The notes beneath the pieces are model-generated. The model did not search any database. It saw nothing but the letters and a program-made list of their open reading frames with translations, and was not told the origin of the DNA. DNA of 7,895 bases from an uncultured Oscillospiraceae bacterium (GTDB lineage Bacteria; Bacillota; Clostridia; Oscillospirales; Oscillospiraceae): assembly GCA_934643765.1 (NCBI GenBank), contig CAKUCT010000085.1, positions 1 to 7,895 of the forward strand, in the 5' to 3' direction. Both the position numbers and the translations under genes were made by a program. Below are positions 5,618 through 7,895 of the stretch, piece after piece (positions within the stretch are counted from its first letter, which is position 1; each line of letters starts with the position of its first letter).

Positions 5618-5634
5618 ATCAAGCCTTTCGAAAA
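5602..5634 (+). repeat. Perfect 33-base palindrome spanning the methyltransferase stop codon
   Basis: TTTTCGAAAGGCTTGA (5602-5617) and TCAAGCCTTTCGAAAA (5619-5634) are exact reverse complements around a single A. The TGA stop is at 5615-5617, at the tip. T-runs lie before the stem and A-runs after it on both strands, the reverse of an intrinsic terminator, so simple termination does not explain it. It could protect the mRNA 3' end or mark one end of an inserted element. Confidence 0.85.
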
Positions 5635-5697
5635 AATACGCCCCGGCTGCGCGCAAGCTTTTCGCGCGTTGCGCCAAAAGCTCACACTTGCGGGGCG
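5631..5697 (-). terminator. Probable minus-strand terminator of the EamA transporter gene
   Basis: Read on the minus strand, CGCCCCG and CGGGGCG (5691-5697 and 5639-5645) close a large stem-loop whose interior pairs AGCTTTT with AAAAGCT and GCGC with GCGC. It is followed by TATTTTTT (complement of 5631-5638). It lies about 90 bases after the transporter stop codon. Confidence 0.6.
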
Positions 5698-5785
5698 AGA
5701 AGAATTTTTCCGCTCGGCAGAGCCGCCGGATAAAATGGATTTTCATTTTATTTCGCGCCTGCGGACGCGAAACTCTGCGAGGCTA
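5698..5785. other. Hairpin-rich convergent intergenic segment
   Basis: No gene is seen here. It contains two further clear inverted repeats: ATAAAATG / CATTTTAT around GATTTT, and TTTCGCG / CGCGAAA around an 8-base spacer. Neither is followed by a T-run on either strand. Together with the palindrome and terminator at 5602-5697 this makes at least four dyads in 180 bases, a density seen in dispersed intergenic repeat families, but only one copy is present in the window. Confidence 0.5.
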
Positions 5786-6655
5786 TTACGACTTTTCACT
5801 GACAAAGGCCGCGCCGAGAATCAGCGCAGAGCCTGCCGCGCTCATCGCGGAAAACGGCTCTCGCAGCACCGCGACCGACAAGATGATTGCGACCACCGGA
5901 TCAATGTAGCTGAAGATTGCAACCGTCTGCGCCCGCAGGGCCTTCATGCTGCCAAAATACATGGCATAGGCAAAGCCGGTGTGGAAAAAGCTGAGCACCA
6001 GCAGGCACACAAGGCCAAGCGCACTGAGATTTGCAAACGTCACATGCTCCGTCGCCAGACAGTACGGCAGCAGCACAACCGCAGCCGCCGCAAGCTGGAC
6101 AATCGTCTTATCATAGGCCCCGATGTCCCGGAGCTTTTTGTTGAGCAGAATGACCGTCGCATACAGAACCGCCGCACCAAGGCCCAACAGAATCCCGCGC
6201 AGCTCTCCGCCCTGCGGTATGCCGCCGCCCACCACGCCGGAGATCAGCACCATCCCGCAGAAGGCCGCCAGCGCGCATAGCCCGCGCCGGAGACTCAGCT
6301 TCTCCCGCAGGACAACCGGCGCCGCCAGAATCATAAAAACCGGCGCCATGTAGTAGCAGAGTGTCGCCGTGGCGACCGTTGTGTACCGGTACGCCTCAAA
6401 CAGCAGCGCCCAGTTAAAGCCCATCACGCCGCCGGAGACGGCAAGAATCCAGAAATTGTTCCGGATGGCCGCCAAGTCCAGCCGTTGATGGCGCAGGGCC
6501 AGCACGGCCAATAAAAAGATCGTGCCAAGCACACCGCGCACCAGCGCGACAACGCTTGACGGCAGGGCAATGTTCCGGACGAACAGGCTGATGGTGCCGA
6601 AGATGCACATGGACGCGATCAGCTGGATTTTGGATTGTTTTTCTGCGTTTTTCAC
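5786..6655 (-). CDS. EamA-domain (DMT superfamily) transporter
   Basis: This 289-residue integral membrane protein has about ten hydrophobic helices arranged as two EamA repeats (about residues 10-137 and 150-285). Characteristic pieces include CIFGTISLFVRNI near the start, SGGVMGFNWALLFEAYRYTT at the end of the first repeat's third helix region, and in the second repeat YFGSMKALRAQTVAIFSYIDP followed by VVAIILSVAVLREP, the classic DMT signature near the penultimate helix. Family members export or import amino acids and other small metabolites; the substrate is unknown. The start is GTG at 6655, supported by GAGG (6663-6666, minus strand) seven bases upstream; no better in-frame ATG is near. 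It is divergent from the TetR-family gene at 6864, which makes that regulator a candidate controller, and convergent with the methyltransferase. Confidence 0.92.
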   Translation of the reverse strand: MKNAEKQSKIQLIASMCIFGTISLFVRNIALPSSVVALVRGVLGTIFLLAVLALRHQRLDLAAIRNNFWILAVSGGVMGFNWALLFEAYRYTTVATATLCYYMAPVFMILAAPVVLREKLSLRRGLCALAAFCGMVLISGVVGGGIPQGGELRGILLGLGAAVLYATVILLNKKLRDIGAYDKTIVQLAAAAVVLLPYCLATEHVTFANLSALGLVCLLVLSFFHTGFAYAMYFGSMKALRAQTVAIFSYIDPVVAIILSVAVLREPFSAMSAAGSALILGAAFVSEKS

Positions 6656-6728
6656 GAATCTGCCTCAACATTTCTTTTCTGATCTGCAATCTGCCCGCGC
6701 AGAATATTTTTTCCGCGGGCACGTGTTT

Positions 6729-6757
6729 ATCATACCAGTCCCGGATTCCTTTGACAA
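6729..6757 (-). promoter_or_regulatory. Promoter of the EamA transporter gene
   Basis: On the minus strand TTGTCA (6757-6752) is followed after exactly 17 bases by TATGAT (6734-6729), with a TG one base before the -10. Transcription would start near 6722, leaving a 5' leader of about 65 bases. Confidence 0.72.
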
Positions 6758-6801
6758 GCACAATCGCTTAGCGCAAAAGCCGATATTTTCTTCCCGGAGC
6801 T

Positions 6802-6840
6802 CTGGATTTTTGGCAGAAAATACAGTATGATACTATCACA
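6802..6840 (+). promoter_or_regulatory. Promoter and possible operator of the TetR-family gene
   Basis: TATGAT (6826-6831) lies 18 bases after a weak -35, CTGGAT (6802-6807). Overlapping it is TACTAT (6831-6836) with an upstream TG, 15 bases after TTGGCA. Two overlapping odd-centred dyads, AGTATGATACT (6825-6835) and TGATACTATCA (6828-6838), cover the -10. TetR regulators commonly bind their own promoter, but the site assignment is inference. Confidence 0.5.
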
Positions 6841-6863
6841 GTTTTTCAGAAGGCGGTGCGCCC

Positions 6864-7385
6864 ATGCCGGCTGCGACAAAGCAAACCATTTCCGAGGCAG
6901 TCAAGACGCTGCTGTTCGAAAAAAATGTAAAAAAGCTGACGGTCAAGGATATTGTCGGGCAGTGCAATATCACCCGCCAGACGTTTTATTATCACTTTGA
7001 GGACATTCCCGATCTTCTGCGCTGGACCATCGAACAGGATCTGGAAAAGACGCTGGAGAGCGTTATGACGCAGAAGGACGCGCAGAGCGCCATCCGCTAT
7101 CTGCTGCTCATCGCCATCAACGCCCGGCCCTATCTTGAGCGCGGCGCACAGAGCAACTACGGAGAAGCGCTCAAGCAGCTGCTCTCGCAGCAGATGTACC
7201 GCTTCTGTCTGCAGATTGCGCGCAAGCAGCCTCTCTTTTATGAATATTCCGCCGCGCAGGCTTCGTTTATCGTCCGGTACCACACGGGTGCGTTTCTGGA
7301 TCTGCTTCGCACCTGGACAGCAGAGGACACACAGAACCTGGACGCCATTGTCGATTATCTTGCGCAGCTGCTCGGGATCACATAG
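6864..7385 (+). CDS. TetR/AcrR-family transcriptional regulator
   Basis: This 173-residue protein has an N-terminal TetR helix-turn-helix at about residues 9-55: LTVKDIVGQCNITRQTFYYH (25-44) followed by FEDIPDLL, with the signature TFYYHF ending the recognition helix. The C-terminal helices (about 60-173) bind ligand and dimerise in this family. The HTH spacing and the short, helical C-terminus with YHTGAFLDLLRTW resemble the DhaS-like/TetR_C subgroup, but no glycerone kinase genes are nearby. AAGG (6850-6853) ten bases upstream supports the ATG. It is transcribed away from the EamA transporter and ends in its own hairpin, so it is a single gene. It may regulate the transporter, itself, or a distant target; the sequence does not decide. 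Confidence 0.9.
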   Translation: MPAATKQTISEAVKTLLFEKNVKKLTVKDIVGQCNITRQTFYYHFEDIPDLLRWTIEQDLEKTLESVMTQKDAQSAIRYLLLIAINARPYLERGAQSNYGEALKQLLSQQMYRFCLQIARKQPLFYEYSAAQASFIVRYHTGAFLDLLRTWTAEDTQNLDAIVDYLAQLLGIT

Positions 7386-7394
7386 TTTTTACAC

Positions 7395-7436
7395 AAACCG
7401 CGAAAGTGTCAGATTTTTTGACACTTTCGCGGTTTT
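7395..7436 (+). terminator. Intrinsic terminator of the TetR-family gene
   Basis: A perfect 17-bp stem (7395-7411 with 7419-7435, core CCGCGAAAGTGTCA / TGACACTTTCGCGG) surrounds the T-rich loop GATTTTT. It ends in TTTT (7433-7436). The stem is unusually long while the T-tail is short. Confidence 0.85.
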
Positions 7437-7462
7437 GTCGTGACACAGCTTCAAAACTGCAT

Positions 7463-7497
7463 CTGGCAAAACGGCGCATTTCCGGGTATGATACCTT
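7463..7497 (+). promoter_or_regulatory. Promoter of the gene starting at 7524
   Basis: CTGGCA (7463-7468) is followed after 18 bases by TATGAT (7487-7492). A second -10 option, TACCTT (7492-7497), has a TG one base upstream (7489-7490). Its layout closely mirrors the TetR gene promoter. Confidence 0.55.
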
Positions 7498-7523
7498 CAG
7501 AACGGTTGAAGGAGATGACAACC

Positions 7524-7895
7524 ATGGAATCAAACGATCTGTCCGCCAAGCTCTCCGAGCTCGACCGGACGCTCAGCCATCTGCACGAAACGCTTGCCGG
7601 AAGCCAGCGTCTTGACGCTGCCAGACTGCGCGGCGAAATTGCCAGGCTTCAGTCGCAGGGCCGCAGCAGCCGCGCCGCGCTGCATGAGAAAATGCACGGC
7701 AGCCGCGCGCCGCTCGTCGGCCAGCTTGAAAAAACCTACACAGAGGTTGAGCAGTTGGTCGCCGGGATCTGCGCGCAGGACGCTGCGCGCAGCGCAGACG
7801 AGCAGCTGCTGCTGGCCGAATACGCGCTGGACTTCGCGCTGCAGGCCGCGGGGCAGGCGACGCTGCTTTCCCTGCAGGCCATTGAAACACAACAA
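7524..7895 (+). CDS. Hypothetical helical, probably coiled-coil protein, 5' part (runs off the window)
   Basis: An open frame of 124 codons runs without a stop to the window edge. It begins MESNDLSAKLSELDRTLSHL and is rich in Leu, Ala, Glu, Gln and Arg. Residues about 5-50 have leucines or other apolar residues at heptad-like spacing (LSAKLSELDRTLSHLHETL), suggesting a coiled coil; residues about 70-124 also look helical. There is no signal peptide or membrane segment in the visible part. AAGGAG (7509-7514) nine bases before the ATG supports this start; an in-frame ATG at 7515 abuts the ribosome binding site and is unlikely. A promoter lies upstream and a terminator separates it from the TetR gene, so it begins a new transcription unit. 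I do not recognise the family, and function cannot be assigned. Confidence 0.75.
   Translation, partial: MESNDLSAKLSELDRTLSHLHETLAGSQRLDAARLRGEIARLQSQGRSSRAALHEKMHGSRAPLVGQLEKTYTEVEQLVAGICAQDAARSADEQLLLAEYALDFALQAAGQATLLSLQAIETQQ

Noticed and set aside
5565..6353. Plus-strand open frames opposite the EamA gene
   Set aside because: They are Arg/Ala-rich shadows of a clear membrane transporter on the minus strand.
6751..6756. Plus-strand TTGACA as -35 of the TetR gene
   Set aside because: No -10 lies at a workable distance (the nearest A/T-rich hexamer is about 25 bases away); the bases belong to the minus-strand TTGTCA of the transporter promoter.

Overview
The window looks like chromosomal DNA from a moderately GC-rich anaerobic Firmicute, probably a clostridial gut-type organism of the Oscillospiraceae/Ruminococcaceae kind. 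This is inferred from a guanine-riboswitch-controlled xpt, a ThiN-type thiamin pyrophosphokinase, strong GGAGG ribosome binding sites, short U-tailed terminators, a MepA-like MATE pump, and GC-rich codon use throughout. No genus can be fixed from the sequence alone.

Layout. (1) Positions 1-1127 hold purine salvage: the 3' end of hpt with its own terminator, then a promoter, a guanine-class riboswitch with a terminator-type expression platform, and xpt followed by a strong terminator. (2) Positions 1149-1921 hold a separately promoted ferredoxin-like protein with two N-terminal Fe-S motifs and a cysteine-rich C-terminal domain. (3) Positions 1937-2769 hold a promoter, a leader of three consecutive hairpins, and thiN, closed by a strong terminator. 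(4) Positions 2772-4704 hold a near-consensus promoter with twin dyads over its start site, a MarR regulator and a MATE efflux pump whose start overlaps the regulator's stop. This is a classic self-regulated drug-efflux operon. (5) Positions 4726-5617 hold a SpoU/TrmH-type RNA methyltransferase whose stop codon lies inside a perfect 33-base palindrome. (6) Positions 5618-5785 form a hairpin-dense convergent intergenic region that includes a minus-strand terminator. (7) Positions 5786-6655 (minus) hold an EamA/DMT transporter, divergent from a TetR-family regulator at 6864-7385 that ends in a long hairpin. (8) From 7524 to the window edge runs an open reading frame for an alanine/leucine/glutamine-rich, probably helical protein of unknown function.

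How the genes work together. hpt and xpt both make purine nucleotides from bases and PRPP, and the riboswitch should turn xpt down when guanine is plentiful. The MarR-MATE pair and the divergent TetR-EamA pair look like two small regulated transport modules. The ferredoxin-like gene, thiN and the methyltransferase appear to be single-gene units.

The protein-coding content is mostly ordinary. The most interesting material is non-coding: a slightly divergent guanine aptamer with a plausible nested antiterminator, the three-hairpin thiN leader with a competing inverted repeat, the twin operator of the MarR operon, and the palindrome and hairpin cluster at 5602-5785. I see no insertion sequence, CRISPR array, tRNA, rRNA or phage gene, and no clearly new multi-gene system.
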